Shown: piece by piece, positions 54,528-63,500 of the stretch
How positions within the stretch are numbered: position 1 is the stretch's first letter
Layout: each line of letters begins with the position of its first letter
Source of the DNA: Algibacter sp045066735
GTDB taxonomy: Bacteria; Bacteroidota; Bacteroidia; Flavobacteriales; Flavobacteriaceae
DNA length: 64,000 bases
Assembly (NCBI RefSeq): GCF_045066735.1
Contig: NZ_JBISHH010000023.1
Span: forward strand, 62,001 to 126,000
Direction: 5' to 3'
The notes under the pieces: generated by a model
Databases searched by the model: none
The model's input: the letters and a program-made list of their open reading frames with translations, nothing else
Told to the model about the DNA's origin: nothing
Made by a program: the position numbers and the translations under genes

Positions 54528-55397
54528 TTAAGACAGTAATATTTTCCAAGCATTTTCAACATTACCTAACCCCAAATAATCTTGAGCTAGTTTATGTTTT
54601 TGCTCGTCCGTTGCTTCTTTGATATTTAGAGTGCTCATCTCCAAGCCACTAACAAAAGCCTCAACACTTTCGGCAGTTGGCAAAGCTTCCACATTACCCA
54701 ACATACCTAAATTATTTCCTGTTAAAATCATGCTTTTTTTAATCGCATCAGGAAAACTATCTACTCCAATTCCTTTAGTTGCAATAGGTTTTGGTATTTC
54801 AAAAAACCCAGCTTTAGCGCGGCTATAATAACTACCACCTGCTCTGGCAACTAAATCTAACTTTTCTTGGTTTATGGTATCATCCTCATTTAAAACAGCA
54901 TCATCAATATGCAATTTTACAACCTCACAAATCACCAAATTACCAGCACCACCTTCATGCCCTAACCTAACAACTTCATTCACCTTACATTCTATCTGTA
55001 TAGGCGATTCGGCTACTCGAAACGGCTTCACTATATCCGATTTCAACATGGTTAACCCAGCTTTATCAAATTCGTTAACACCATCTGCATACTCCGTACT
55101 TGATAATGACATTTGATGAACTAAATCAAAATTAACCACATTAATTACCACCTCTTTTGTTGCTTCAATATTTAGCAACGTATGCTTTTCGGTATTATCT
55201 CTAACACGTCTGGCAGGTGAAAAAATTAATATTGGTGGCTTTGCGCTAAACACATTAAAAAAACTAAACGGTGATAAATTAGGCTTACCTTCTGCATCCA
55301 TAGTACTAGCAAAAGCTATTGGTCTGGGCGCTACCGCACTTAACAAATAGCTATGCAATTTACTTGTTGGAACACTTTTAGGGTCTATAGATACCAT
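54528..55397 (-). CDS. Flavin reductase-family protein
   Basis: 289 aa. The FMN-binding domain (about 15-180) has APRPIAFASTMDAEGKPNLSPFSFFN, the conserved core of flavin reductase-like proteins, and a C-terminal extension of about 90 residues with PKPIATKGIGVDSFPDAI. It binds FMN; the reaction is not defined. Divergent from the NtrY-like kinase. Confidence 0.88.
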   Translation of the reverse strand: MVSIDPKSVPTSKLHSYLLSAVAPRPIAFASTMDAEGKPNLSPFSFFNVFSAKPPILIFSPARRVRDNTEKHTLLNIEATKEVVINVVNFDLVHQMSLSSTEYADGVNEFDKAGLTMLKSDIVKPFRVAESPIQIECKVNEVVRLGHEGGAGNLVICEVVKLHIDDAVLNEDDTINQEKLDLVARAGGSYYSRAKAGFFEIPKPIATKGIGVDSFPDAIKKSMILTGNNLGMLGNVEALPTAESVEAFVSGLEMSTLNIKEATDEQKHKLAQDYLGLGNVENAWKILLS

Positions 55398-55413
55398 TAA
55401 GTTTTAATTTGGA

Positions 55414-55421
55414 CAAAGGTA
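55414..55421 (-). promoter_or_regulatory. -7 promoter element of the flavin reductase gene
   Basis: Minus strand TACCTTTG matches TAnnTTTG; start near 55408, about 11 bases before the ATG. Confidence 0.5.
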
Positions 55422-55516
55422 ACTATTCTCTTTTGGAACTAAAAACAGATTTACTAACAACTTTGAACAATAATATTAACAGATTTGCATTATATTACTT
55501 GATAATTAATTATAAC

Positions 55517-56674
55517 ATGATTTTCACCAAATATAATACTGCATTCCGTTGGGTAATGATAGCGACATCATTCATTATTGTCTCTCTCATTCTTTGGAAT
55601 ACCTACGAGTTTTTCCAACATTTTAAAAAGGAAGAAAGTATTAAAATGGAAAATTGGTCTTTTGCCCAAACCGATTTTATAAACGATGAAACCAATGGCG
55701 ATTTAGAACTTACTCTCAAAATTTTAAGCAGTAACAAAACTACTCCAATGCTTGTTATAAATGAAGATGGGAGCCTTGGTAGTTATAATAACATTGATGA
55801 AACAAAGATTTCAGACTCCGTTTATGTTCAAAAATTAATAGCTAAATTTAAAGAAGAAAACGCGCCAAAACATGTAAAAATGGGCAACACTATTGTGAGC
55901 ACCATTTACTATGGGAACTCGCCTTTACTAAATAAATTAAAATATTACCCGCTAGCTTTATTGCTTATTATTTTTCTGTTTTCGGCAGTGATTTACTTTT
56001 TTTATAGTAGTAACAAAAACGCTGTTCAAAACAAATTATGGTCCGGTATGGCCAAAGAAACCGCACACCAAATTGGCACTCCGCTTTCCTCCTTAATTGG
56101 TTGGACTGAAATTTTAAAAACCGAAAGTGTAAATCCCGATTATATTCTTGAAATTGAAAAAGACATAGACAGACTGCAAACCATAACCGAGCGTTTTAGC
56201 AAAATTGGCTCCCTACCTACTCTAGAACTCGCCGATATTATAAAAGAAACCTTAGAGTCTTTCGATTATTTAAAATCACGATCATCTAAATTAATAGAGT
56301 TTGAAATAAAAACGCCTGTAGAACCAATTCCAGTAAATTTAAACAAACAGCTTTACAGCTGGACTATAGAGAACTTAGTTAAAAATGCTATTGACGCGAT
56401 GAAAGGTCGAGGCAAACTTAAAATTGAAATATCGCAACTAGAATTACAAGTTAAAATAAGCATTACAGATACCGGAAAAGGTATTGCAAAAAAGGATTTT
56501 AATAAAGTATTCGAACCTGGTTACACCACAAAAAAACGTGGTTGGGGCTTAGGCTTATCGCTTACTAAACGTATTATTGAAGATTTCCATAACGGAAAAA
56601 TAAAAGTATTACAATCGGAAAAAGGTATAGGCACTACGTTTTTAATCACCTTAAAACGCGCCTCTCATGAATAA
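55517..56674 (+). CDS. Sensor histidine kinase, NtrY-like
   Basis: 385 aa from ATG 55517; a frame opening at 55409 adds 36 residues before the first helix. Two membrane helices (about 11-29 and 140-160) enclose a periplasmic domain. Kinase core: AKETAHQIGTPLSSLIGW (His184), NLVKNAIDAM, DTGKGIA and GWGLGLSLTKRIIEDFH. The AHQIGTPL H-box is that of HPK families lacking an adjacent regulator. Its stop overlaps the next gene by 8 bp. Confidence 0.88.
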   Translation: MIFTKYNTAFRWVMIATSFIIVSLILWNTYEFFQHFKKEESIKMENWSFAQTDFINDETNGDLELTLKILSSNKTTPMLVINEDGSLGSYNNIDETKISDSVYVQKLIAKFKEENAPKHVKMGNTIVSTIYYGNSPLLNKLKYYPLALLLIIFLFSAVIYFFYSSNKNAVQNKLWSGMAKETAHQIGTPLSSLIGWTEILKTESVNPDYILEIEKDIDRLQTITERFSKIGSLPTLELADIIKETLESFDYLKSRSSKLIEFEIKTPVEPIPVNLNKQLYSWTIENLVKNAIDAMKGRGKLKIEISQLELQVKISITDTGKGIAKKDFNKVFEPGYTTKKRGWGLGLSLTKRIIEDFHNGKIKVLQSEKGIGTTFLITLKRASHE

Positions 56675-57038
56675 ACAATATAAACATATTACTGTAAAAG
56701 AAGTTCTTTTAAAAAACAATTGCCCGGAGTGTTATAGTAACGACGGTTTGCAACTCACTTTTAAGCAGCGCTTTATTGAAACCATCTTTTACAAAAGCAT
56801 TACCAACGATATTAAACATATTCTTTTATGTAAAACTTGTGATTCTATAATTTATCCGGTACAATGGGATGAACATATTGAACGTGTTTTCGAATATCAA
56901 AAAAGAGCTTTTGTTCCTAAAAAAGCATCTCGCCAATTTAAAAAACCAGCATATTTAATTTTTGCTTTACTCGGTATAGCAATTGTAGCGGTGATTGTTA
57001 CCCTTTTAATTTATAAAAAGATTATAAATTTGCCTTAA
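56667..57038 (+). CDS. Zinc-ribbon protein with C-terminal membrane helix
   Basis: 123 aa. Two CxxC pairs (CPEC near 19-22 and CKTC near 55-58) make a zinc ribbon, and a hydrophobic helix (about 95-116) forms a tail anchor. No function is known. It overlaps the kinase gene at its start and the convergent HIT gene by 17 bp at its end. It may be a partner of the kinase. Confidence 0.72.
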   Translation: MNKQYKHITVKEVLLKNNCPECYSNDGLQLTFKQRFIETIFYKSITNDIKHILLCKTCDSIIYPVQWDEHIERVFEYQKRAFVPKKASRQFKKPAYLIFALLGIAIVAVIVTLLIYKKIINLP

Positions 57039-57411
57039 TAGCTTCGGCAATAGCAATAAACTCTTCTGTAGATAATTTTTGTTTCTGAATAAAGCGGGCA
57101 TCTTCCATAGATTGCAACGGAATTAAATGTACGTGAGCATGCGGCACTTCTAAACCAATTACAGAAACACCAATACGTTTACACGCCACCGCCTTTTCAA
57201 GAGCTAAGGCTACCTTTCTTGAAAAAGACATTAAACCATTATAAGTAGCTTCGTCTAAATCAAAAATTTTATCAACCTCCTGTTTAGGTATACAAAGCGT
57301 ATGCCCTTTTGCATTTGGGTTAACATCTAAAAACGCCAAAAAATCATCAGTTTCCGCTACTTTGTAACAAGGAATTTCGCCATTTATAATTTTAGTAAAA
57401 ATAGATGCCAT
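57022..57411 (-). CDS. HIT-family nucleotide-binding hydrolase
   Basis: 129 aa. Histidine-triad motif HAHVHLIP (about 95-102), N-terminal start SIFTKIINGEIPCYKVAE and KGHTLCIPK, typical of bacterial Hint-type proteins that hydrolyse aminoacyl- or phosphoramidate-AMP. It follows greA after 55 bp. Confidence 0.93.
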   Translation of the reverse strand: MASIFTKIINGEIPCYKVAETDDFLAFLDVNPNAKGHTLCIPKQEVDKIFDLDEATYNGLMSFSRKVALALEKAVACKRIGVSVIGLEVPHAHVHLIPLQSMEDARFIQKQKLSTEEFIAIAEAIKANL

Positions 57412-57466
57412 AATTTGTTTTTTTTAATTGAGGGTTTCGCTTTCGCGGAAATAAAAAAGAATTAGT

Positions 57467-57940
57467 TTATCTAGAAATTTCAACAATATCAAACTTCATA
57501 ACGCCATTTGGCACTTGAATTTCTGCAACATCTCCAACCGATTTACCTAGCAAACCTTTTCCAATTGGTGAGTTTACCGATATTTTTCCGGTAGCTAAAT
57601 CTGCTTCACCATCGGCAACCAAAGTATAATTCATTTCCATACCATTGGTTTGATTTTTAATTTTCACCTTAGATAATACTAAAATTTTAGAGTTATCTAA
57701 TTGCGATTCATCGATAACTCGAGCGCCAGCCAAAGCATCTTCCAACTTAGAAATTCTCATTTCCAACATACCTTGTGCTTCTTTAGCGGCATCGTATTCT
57801 GCATTTTCACTTAAATCGCCTTTATCTCTTGCTTCTGCAATAGCTCTAGAAGCTTTTACGCGTTCCACATCTTTTAATTGCTTAAGCTCTGCTCTTAATC
57901 TTTTTAGTCCTTCAGGTGTATAGTAAGATACTTTACTCAT
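57467..57940 (-). CDS. greA: Transcription elongation factor GreA
   Basis: 157 aa. N-terminal coiled coil with the acidic tip SENAEYDAAKEAQ and a C-terminal FKBP-like domain with GLLGKSVGD and NGVMKFDIVEI. It stimulates RNA polymerase cleavage of backtracked transcripts. It precedes the HIT gene (55 bp). The 5' leader contains a terminator-like hairpin. Confidence 0.95.
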   Translation of the reverse strand: MSKVSYYTPEGLKRLRAELKQLKDVERVKASRAIAEARDKGDLSENAEYDAAKEAQGMLEMRISKLEDALAGARVIDESQLDNSKILVLSKVKIKNQTNGMEMNYTLVADGEADLATGKISVNSPIGKGLLGKSVGDVAEIQVPNGVMKFDIVEISR

Positions 57941-57968
57941 AACTTCATCGTTTACTTAATAAAAAAAG

Positions 57969-58012
57969 ATTCCGAAATACGATTTAATAACAATTATTAA
58001 AGCATTCGGAAT
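57969..58012 (-). terminator. Terminator-like hairpin in the greA leader
   Basis: Outer stem ATTCCGAA / TTCGGAAT (8 bp) and inner stem TTTAATAA / TTATTAAA (8 bp) with a 3-base loop, followed on the minus strand by C and seven T. It ends 28 bp before the greA ATG and lies after its predicted promoter, so it could cause premature termination. Confidence 0.65.
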
Positions 58013-58017
58013 AAAAA

Positions 58018-58037
58018 AATCCCGTTCACACGAGATT
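58018..58037 (-). terminator. Second hairpin at the 5' end of the greA leader
   Basis: 7-bp stem AATCCCG / CGAGATT (one G-T pair) with a 6-base loop, followed on the minus strand by a T-run. It begins at the predicted +1 of greA, too early for ordinary termination, so it may instead protect the 5' end. Confidence 0.4.
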
Positions 58038-58043
58038 CGAAAA

Positions 58044-58051
58044 CAAATATA
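58044..58051 (-). promoter_or_regulatory. -7 promoter element of greA
   Basis: Minus strand TATATTTG matches TAnnTTTG; predicted start near 58038, giving a leader of about 98 bases. Confidence 0.5.
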
Positions 58052-58111
58052 CAAAATAATTAACTCAATTTGCTTTTTGTTGTAAATTGCAAATCAATTT
58101 TTCCCTTAACT

Positions 58112-58540
58112 ATGCGATTCATATTTCTTTTAATAGCTACCTTAGTTTTAACTTCTTGTAATGATAACTCGATAGATAATCCTAACTGCCAATTTCTCCT
58201 AGACTTAAGTATAAATGAAGTTGTTAACTTAAATTTACCACAATATAGCCAACTGCAATTTGCAGGAAACTCGGTGTATTTGCCTAATGCTGGAAATGGC
58301 GGAATTATTGTAGCGAGTACTGGTGTAGATTATTATGCTTGGGATGCTGCAGACCCAAACCGCATACCTAGCGCTTGTTCTGTGTTAGTAAACTCTGGGT
58401 TAACTGCCACTAGTAGTTGTGCCGATCAAAATGAATATAGCTTAGTAACAGGGCAAGCTTTAGGCGACGGTAATTTGCCATGTACTCTACAGTTTTACAG
58501 AGTTCAGGTAAATGGCAATACTTTGCTTATTTCAAATTAA
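58112..58540 (+). CDS. Hypothetical lipoprotein
   Basis: 142 aa from ATG 58112; 14 upstream in-frame codons are not needed. Lipoprotein signal with VLTSC (Cys16). The mature part has several Cys (SACSV, SSCADQ, PCTL) and a pattern typical of small Bacteroidota surface lipoproteins. Not recognised. It sits divergent from greA and convergent with the TonB receptor. Confidence 0.6.
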   Translation: MRFIFLLIATLVLTSCNDNSIDNPNCQFLLDLSINEVVNLNLPQYSQLQFAGNSVYLPNAGNGGIIVASTGVDYYAWDAADPNRIPSACSVLVNSGLTATSSCADQNEYSLVTGQALGDGNLPCTLQFYRVQVNGNTLLISN

Positions 58541-58592
58541 CACCTTTCTAAACCTCTTGTAAGATTTAGAAAAGTGTCTAATCTATATTTTA

Positions 58593-60728
58593 TTAAAACT
58601 TTAATGTAGCACCTATTAAAAAGTTAGATGTAGCTTGCGGATAATAGCCTGCGTAGTAACCTGTAGTTGTACCTGTTTGACTACCCGAATCGTCATAATC
58701 ATAAGAACCAAAGTATCCGTTAGACACATATTTTCTATTCAATATGTTGTTTGCCAATGCAGACAAAGTAATTGACTTAAATATCTTATTCGTTTTAATA
58801 AGGTAGTTTACACTAATATCGTTTACAAAATAATCGCTAAGAACAGAATCTTCATTATCAATATTCCCCATATATTGCTTGCCAACAAACTTACTTAAAA
58901 GTGATAGTTGCAAATTTTCTATAGGAGAAAAGTTAATAGCACTACCCACAACAACTTCAGGTGAAAACGAAATATTCGTACTCCCTAAATCGACCACTTC
59001 ACCATTTATAGACGAATTAAAGTTTTTGTTTTTATTAGTGCTCAAGGCGAAATTAGCAGCTACGCTAAACTTTTTACTAAACTGAATATTAGCATCAACT
59101 TCTAACCCTAGTCTATAACTTTTACCACTGGTTGCTCTAATAGGGCTTCCAACATCGTCAAGTTCTCCTGTTAAAACCAATTGATTTTTATAAAACATGT
59201 AGTATAAATTAGAATTTACACTTACCTTATTTTGATTAAAACGCCAACCTAACTCAATATCTCTAAGTGTTTCATTTTTGGTAACTCCAGCTTCAAAATC
59301 ATCGCGATTAGGTTCTCTATTCGCCACAGCAAACGACGTGTAAAAACTACTAAACTCAGAGTTTTTATAAGTTAAACCTACTTTAGGGTTAAAGAAACTA
59401 AAACTAGCATCGGTATTAAAATCAATACGATCAGAATTTAATCCGCCTGTTTTATAATCTACAAAACGACCTTGTAAATCTAAAAAACCAATAAGTTGAT
59501 CACTAAATCTAACGGTTGCCTTAGAGAACACACTAAAATCATTTTTAGTAGCATCACCATCGTAATAATGATCTCTAATATTTGCATTTGCAGCTAAATC
59601 ACTACCCCAAATAACTTCTCCAAAATGATCGCCATCATAAGAACTGTATGACAATCCAGAAATCACTTCAACTATGTTATTCTTATAAGTAACATTGGCA
59701 TTAACAATGTAGAAATTATTATCCAACCAACGACGCACAATTACATCAGAGTCTTCTTCTATTAAATTATTAAAATCGGCAGCAGATTCTTCAGATTTAT
59801 ACTGCTCAAAATACCCTTTTCCCTTAGTATAGTTTAAACCTAAGTTGGTAGACCAGTTATTATCAAAACGTTCATTCCAATGCAATTGGTAATGATCCTG
59901 CCAGTAATTATCGGTTTCATTATCATAAGTATATGGGTTTTGTCTACGATTTTCTTTAAGTTCATCGGCAGTTAAGCCATACCAAGCTTGGTAGGTACGC
60001 TCTTCATTTCCAAAAGTTAAAGCTTTTATTAAGGTGTTACCATCCTTATAAATTCCTTGTAAGAAATAAGATTTTAGATCGGTAAAAGCGCGATCTACAT
60101 AACCATCGGATTTTAATTTTGAAAAACGACCAGAAATTTCAAAATGATCATTCAGCAAGCCTGTACTTAGTTTCACGGTATGCTTTCGTGTGCCAAAACT
60201 TCCAAAACTATTAGAAATTTCACCTGAAGCTTCATCAGAATACGCATCGGTTAACAAGTTTAAACTCGCTCCAAAAGCACCAGAACCATTGGTTGATGTA
60301 CCAACACCACGCTGCAACTGTAAACTCTCTGTAGACGATGCAAAATCGCCTAAATTCACAAAAAATGTGCCCTGACTTTCGGGATCGTTATAAGGAATCC
60401 CATTAATAGTAACATTAACGCGTGTTCCATCGGTACCACGCACACGAATACTTGAATAACCAATACCCGCCCCAGCATCACTTGTAGTAACTACAGATGG
60501 TAAAAAGTTAATAAGCGTAGGAATATCTTGCCCTAAATTACGTTTTGCAAGTTCTTCTTTAGAAAGATTGGAGTGTGTAATTGGCGAATCGGCACTTACA
60601 CGCACTGCCTTTACTAAAACCTCATCGAGGGTTTCTGTTTTAGTAGAATCTTGTTGCACAGGATTTTGTTGTGCATTAGCACACATTGATAACACTAGAA
60701 GTGCTAAAAAAAGAAAATTGTTTTTCAT
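58593..60728 (-). CDS. TonB-dependent receptor under TPP riboswitch control (probable thiamine receptor)
   Basis: 711 aa from ATG 60728; the frame is open to 60764 but ATG 60728 gives a clean signal peptide (about 1-20, ending ANA). Plug domain (about 40-160) with YSSIRVRGTDGTRVNVTING, and a barrel ending in Phe (FLIGATLKF). A TPP riboswitch in the leader makes thiamine or a precursor the likely ligand, as known for Bacteroidota outer-membrane thiamine receptors. No carboxypeptidase-regulatory domain. Confidence 0.85.
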   Translation of the reverse strand: MKNNFLFLALLVLSMCANAQQNPVQQDSTKTETLDEVLVKAVRVSADSPITHSNLSKEELAKRNLGQDIPTLINFLPSVVTTSDAGAGIGYSSIRVRGTDGTRVNVTINGIPYNDPESQGTFFVNLGDFASSTESLQLQRGVGTSTNGSGAFGASLNLLTDAYSDEASGEISNSFGSFGTRKHTVKLSTGLLNDHFEISGRFSKLKSDGYVDRAFTDLKSYFLQGIYKDGNTLIKALTFGNEERTYQAWYGLTADELKENRRQNPYTYDNETDNYWQDHYQLHWNERFDNNWSTNLGLNYTKGKGYFEQYKSEESAADFNNLIEEDSDVIVRRWLDNNFYIVNANVTYKNNIVEVISGLSYSSYDGDHFGEVIWGSDLAANANIRDHYYDGDATKNDFSVFSKATVRFSDQLIGFLDLQGRFVDYKTGGLNSDRIDFNTDASFSFFNPKVGLTYKNSEFSSFYTSFAVANREPNRDDFEAGVTKNETLRDIELGWRFNQNKVSVNSNLYYMFYKNQLVLTGELDDVGSPIRATSGKSYRLGLEVDANIQFSKKFSVAANFALSTNKNKNFNSSINGEVVDLGSTNISFSPEVVVGSAINFSPIENLQLSLLSKFVGKQYMGNIDNEDSVLSDYFVNDISVNYLIKTNKIFKSITLSALANNILNRKYVSNGYFGSYDYDDSGSQTGTTTGYYAGYYPQATSNFLIGATLKF

Positions 60729-60847
60729 TACGACTATATTTATAATCGAATAAAAAGAGGTCATTATTCTTTAAAAAATTAATTAGTTTCCGAAATACTC
60801 AGACAAGCCAAGCATAACTATTTACAACATTTACATGATGTAAGATT

Positions 60848-60912
60848 TCCTAAACAGCATTACCTGTTCTAGGTTCAATGGGTATGATCTCAGCCGATAT
60901 TAGGCACCCCTT
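60848..60912 (-). ncRNA. TPP riboswitch (THI element)
   Basis: Minus strand reads GGGGTGCC, CGGCTGAGATCATACCC, TTGAACCT and ACAGGTAATGC in order, the THI-box core. CTGAGA is at 60888-60893, GAACCT at 60871-60876 and GGTAATGC at 60857-60864. It is 120 bases before the TonB receptor start. I see no obvious terminator in the expression platform; control may be through translation. Confidence 0.92.
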
Positions 60913-60926
60913 TTTTGAGAACGCTG

Positions 60927-60934
60927 CAAAAGTA
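60927..60934 (-). promoter_or_regulatory. -7 promoter element of the riboswitch-receptor transcript
   Basis: Minus strand TACTTTTG matches TAnnTTTG; start near 60921, about 10 bases before the riboswitch core. Confidence 0.65.
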
Positions 60935-60977
60935 ATTAACAATTTAGAATTAACCGTATAGAATGAAATAATTCTTT

Positions 60978-61385
60978 TCATTCTATATCTGGTTTACGCC
61001 TATTTGCTTTTTTGTCAGAAATGTTCTTTTTATTTTTTAATCGTTTTCTAATAACCGATTTTGGTACTTTGGTTCGAATACGTTTTTTAGGAATAACAAG
61101 CGACGCTTTAATAAGAGTAAAAAAACGTTTTATAATAAGGTCTTTATTTTTATGCTGACTTCTACTCTCGCCACATTGCATTAAAAGTACGCCGCTATTG
61201 GTTAAACGATGTTGCAGTTTAACCAACAGACGCTCTTTTTGTGTTTCAGAAAAAACCATCGAATTTACTAAATCAAAACTCAGCTCGATTTTGGAAGACA
61301 CTTTATTTACATGTTGCCCGCCCGCACCAGAGCTTCTTACTGCTTTAAATTGTAATTCTTGAAATAATGCGGCCTCACTAAACAT
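60978..61385 (-). CDS. arfB: ArfB-type peptidyl-tRNA hydrolase (ribosome rescue)
   Basis: 135 aa. The GGQ motif (22-24 in SSGAGGQHVNKVSSKIEL) lies near the N-terminus and a basic C-terminal tail (KKRIRTKVPKSVIRKRLKNK) follows, the ArfB/YaeJ layout. It rescues stalled ribosomes without a stop codon. It follows the DUF4301 gene with a 1-base gap. Confidence 0.92.
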   Translation of the reverse strand: MFSEAALFQELQFKAVRSSGAGGQHVNKVSSKIELSFDLVNSMVFSETQKERLLVKLQHRLTNSGVLLMQCGESRSQHKNKDLIIKRFFTLIKASLVIPKKRIRTKVPKSVIRKRLKNKKNISDKKANRRKPDIE

Positions 61386-61386
61386 A

Positions 61387-62934
61387 TTACCCTTGATGTT
61401 CCGGTTTTAAAAGATCGTTAACCGTTTTAACTGGGCTAAAAGTATTTAAAGGCACCTCAACAAAAACAGTGATCCAATCTGCCATACTTCCATTCCATAA
61501 ACCGGGAAGTTCTAAAGCTTGAATATCGGTTCCGTTTTGTGTTTTCATGGTAATAAAAGCAGCTTCTGGATCTACATATTCTAGTAAATTGAACTTTTCG
61601 CCTTTATAATCTTTAACACCACAAACCAAATCGGTTGGATTAAAATGTGTTGCATTTTCTACAATTTTAGATTGAGAATCATTGGCAATATCTATTTGAG
61701 CAAACTCCACAATTTGTAAAGACACCTCACCATTGTAGTCTTTTACCCAAAATGGACCACCACCAGGTTCACCTTCATTTTTAACCATACCGCAAACACG
61801 AATAGGTTTATTCAACTTACTTTTTAAATAGTTTTTCTTTTCTTCGGAAGAAAAATCATCAAAATCGTCAATCAAAGATACATTCATTTTTTTTGAAACA
61901 TACATTGCTATAGCAAGCAATTCTGCTTCTGAAACCTCGTCTTTATCCAATTCTTCTAAGAATTTAAACGCACGCTCTTGTACTTCAATTAAAACACCTG
62001 CAAGCATTTTTTTATACTCGGATACTTTCTTATTATTCTCGAAAACAACAATATTATCGATGTTTTTAATAAAAATAACATCACTATCTAAATCATTTAA
62101 ATTTTCTAACAAAGCACCATGACCTGCTGGTCTAAATAGAATAGAACCATCGTCTTGTCTATAAATTTCATTAGTTGTTGTTAAGGCTAATGTTTCTGTT
62201 TCTTCTTTTTGATATGAAAAGGAAACATTAAACGAGGTGTTTGTTTTTTCCTCTAAAGCATTTTTAATTTTATCTAATTCTGTATTAAAATATTTATGAT
62301 GCTTTTCTGAAACTGTAAAATGTAAATTTGCTTTATTGTTAGAAGAAGCGTATAAAGTAGATTCTAATAAATGCTCATGAAAAGCTGTTATAGTTCCCGT
62401 TTGATAGGTATGAAAGGGCAACAACCCTTTTGGAAAAAAACTATAATTTAATCGAGATTCATCTAGCATAGCTTTAACAAACTCTATGCAAAGTTCTCCT
62501 GTGCTTAAACTATCTACATTAGCTTTTACAGATTTAATTTCCTTTAAAACTTCATCATAAAAAGGAAACTTTCGAATGCCTTTAACAAAAGTTTCAATTA
62601 AAATATCGTTCGTACTTTCTATATAAGTTTCTATAGATTCTCTGTTTGGATCGTATTTCTTTAAAAACTGAAATAAAAACTTAAACATGCGCGTTGCTGC
62701 ACCAGAAGCTGGTACAAATTTCACAATATTTAAGTCGTTTTTCCTAGCTTCGAAAAGTGCAATATACTCACGACTTTTATCGGGTGTATAACTTTCAATG
62801 CCACTACCAATATTGGCAGCTGCAATTAAATTGGAATAAGACATCCCGTTTTTTATTCGAGAAACTTGTCCTTCAACTTGTTTTTCAGTTATACCTTTAT
62901 TTTTAATCTGTAAAATATCTTGTTCAGAAAACAT
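61387..62934 (-). CDS. DUF4301 family protein
   Basis: 515 aa, no signal peptide. The DUF4301 pattern is seen in PASGAATRMFKFLFQF, HTYQTGTITAFHEHL, FRPAGHGALLENLNDL and VKNEGEPGGGPFWV. The P-x-G-AATRM start recalls sugar-nucleotidyltransferases, but activity is undefined. Its start shares one base with the stop of the NadR-like gene (TAATG), so the two are tightly coupled, and it sits close to thiamine-uptake genes. Confidence 0.85.
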   Translation of the reverse strand: MFSEQDILQIKNKGITEKQVEGQVSRIKNGMSYSNLIAAANIGSGIESYTPDKSREYIALFEARKNDLNIVKFVPASGAATRMFKFLFQFLKKYDPNRESIETYIESTNDILIETFVKGIRKFPFYDEVLKEIKSVKANVDSLSTGELCIEFVKAMLDESRLNYSFFPKGLLPFHTYQTGTITAFHEHLLESTLYASSNNKANLHFTVSEKHHKYFNTELDKIKNALEEKTNTSFNVSFSYQKEETETLALTTTNEIYRQDDGSILFRPAGHGALLENLNDLDSDVIFIKNIDNIVVFENNKKVSEYKKMLAGVLIEVQERAFKFLEELDKDEVSEAELLAIAMYVSKKMNVSLIDDFDDFSSEEKKNYLKSKLNKPIRVCGMVKNEGEPGGGPFWVKDYNGEVSLQIVEFAQIDIANDSQSKIVENATHFNPTDLVCGVKDYKGEKFNLLEYVDPEAAFITMKTQNGTDIQALELPGLWNGSMADWITVFVEVPLNTFSPVKTVNDLLKPEHQG

Positions 62935-63500
62935 TATTTTTTATTTAAAAGTTGATCTATATGCTTAATGGCTGTTGCAAGACGCGTTTTTTTATCGCCT
63001 TTTAACAACACATATGGTCGTTTATTAATTATTAATTCATTTTGAAAAGCATTAAACATCTCTAATCTCTCCTCTGGTTTATCTCGTAAATCGTCTGCTT
63101 CCCAAGGCGTATCAATATAAGTCAAAAAATACAAATCGTAAGTATTTTCTATAGCAAATTTTTTAAGTAAGGGATCACAGGTTTTTTTATAACATTGTTC
63201 TGAGTATACCTTAGTTTCTAACAAATCGGTATCGCAAATTAATACAGAATCTGTTTTTAACGCTAACCTATTTTCAAGAACCATTTGTCCTGCAGCTATA
63301 GGCAACAAATCTTCGGCTTCGCATGTTTTTCGTTCATTATTCCACTTATCTTGTAGATAATCACGAGCAAACTCAGGAACCCAAATGGAATTATAATAGC
63401 GCGCCAATTGTCGCGATAGTGTTGTTTTTCCAGAAGATTCTGGACCAAACAAAACAACTTTTATACAGTTTGAAGGGACTTGTCTATATTTTTCTTCCAT
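62934..63500 (-). CDS. P-loop kinase, NadR-like
   Basis: 188 aa. Walker A GPESSGKTTL (19-28), then VPEFARDYLQ and a C-terminal region with LTYIDTPWEADDLRDKPEER, like the ribosylnicotinamide-kinase domain of NadR. There is no nucleotidyltransferase domain. Next to a PnuC/PnuT transporter and a TPP-controlled receptor, the substrate may be thiamine rather than nicotinamide riboside (inference). It starts inside the end of the transporter gene (40-bp overlap). Confidence 0.8.
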   Translation of the reverse strand: MEEKYRQVPSNCIKVVLFGPESSGKTTLSRQLARYYNSIWVPEFARDYLQDKWNNERKTCEAEDLLPIAAGQMVLENRLALKTDSVLICDTDLLETKVYSEQCYKKTCDPLLKKFAIENTYDLYFLTYIDTPWEADDLRDKPEERLEMFNAFQNELIINKRPYVLLKGDKKTRLATAIKHIDQLLNKK

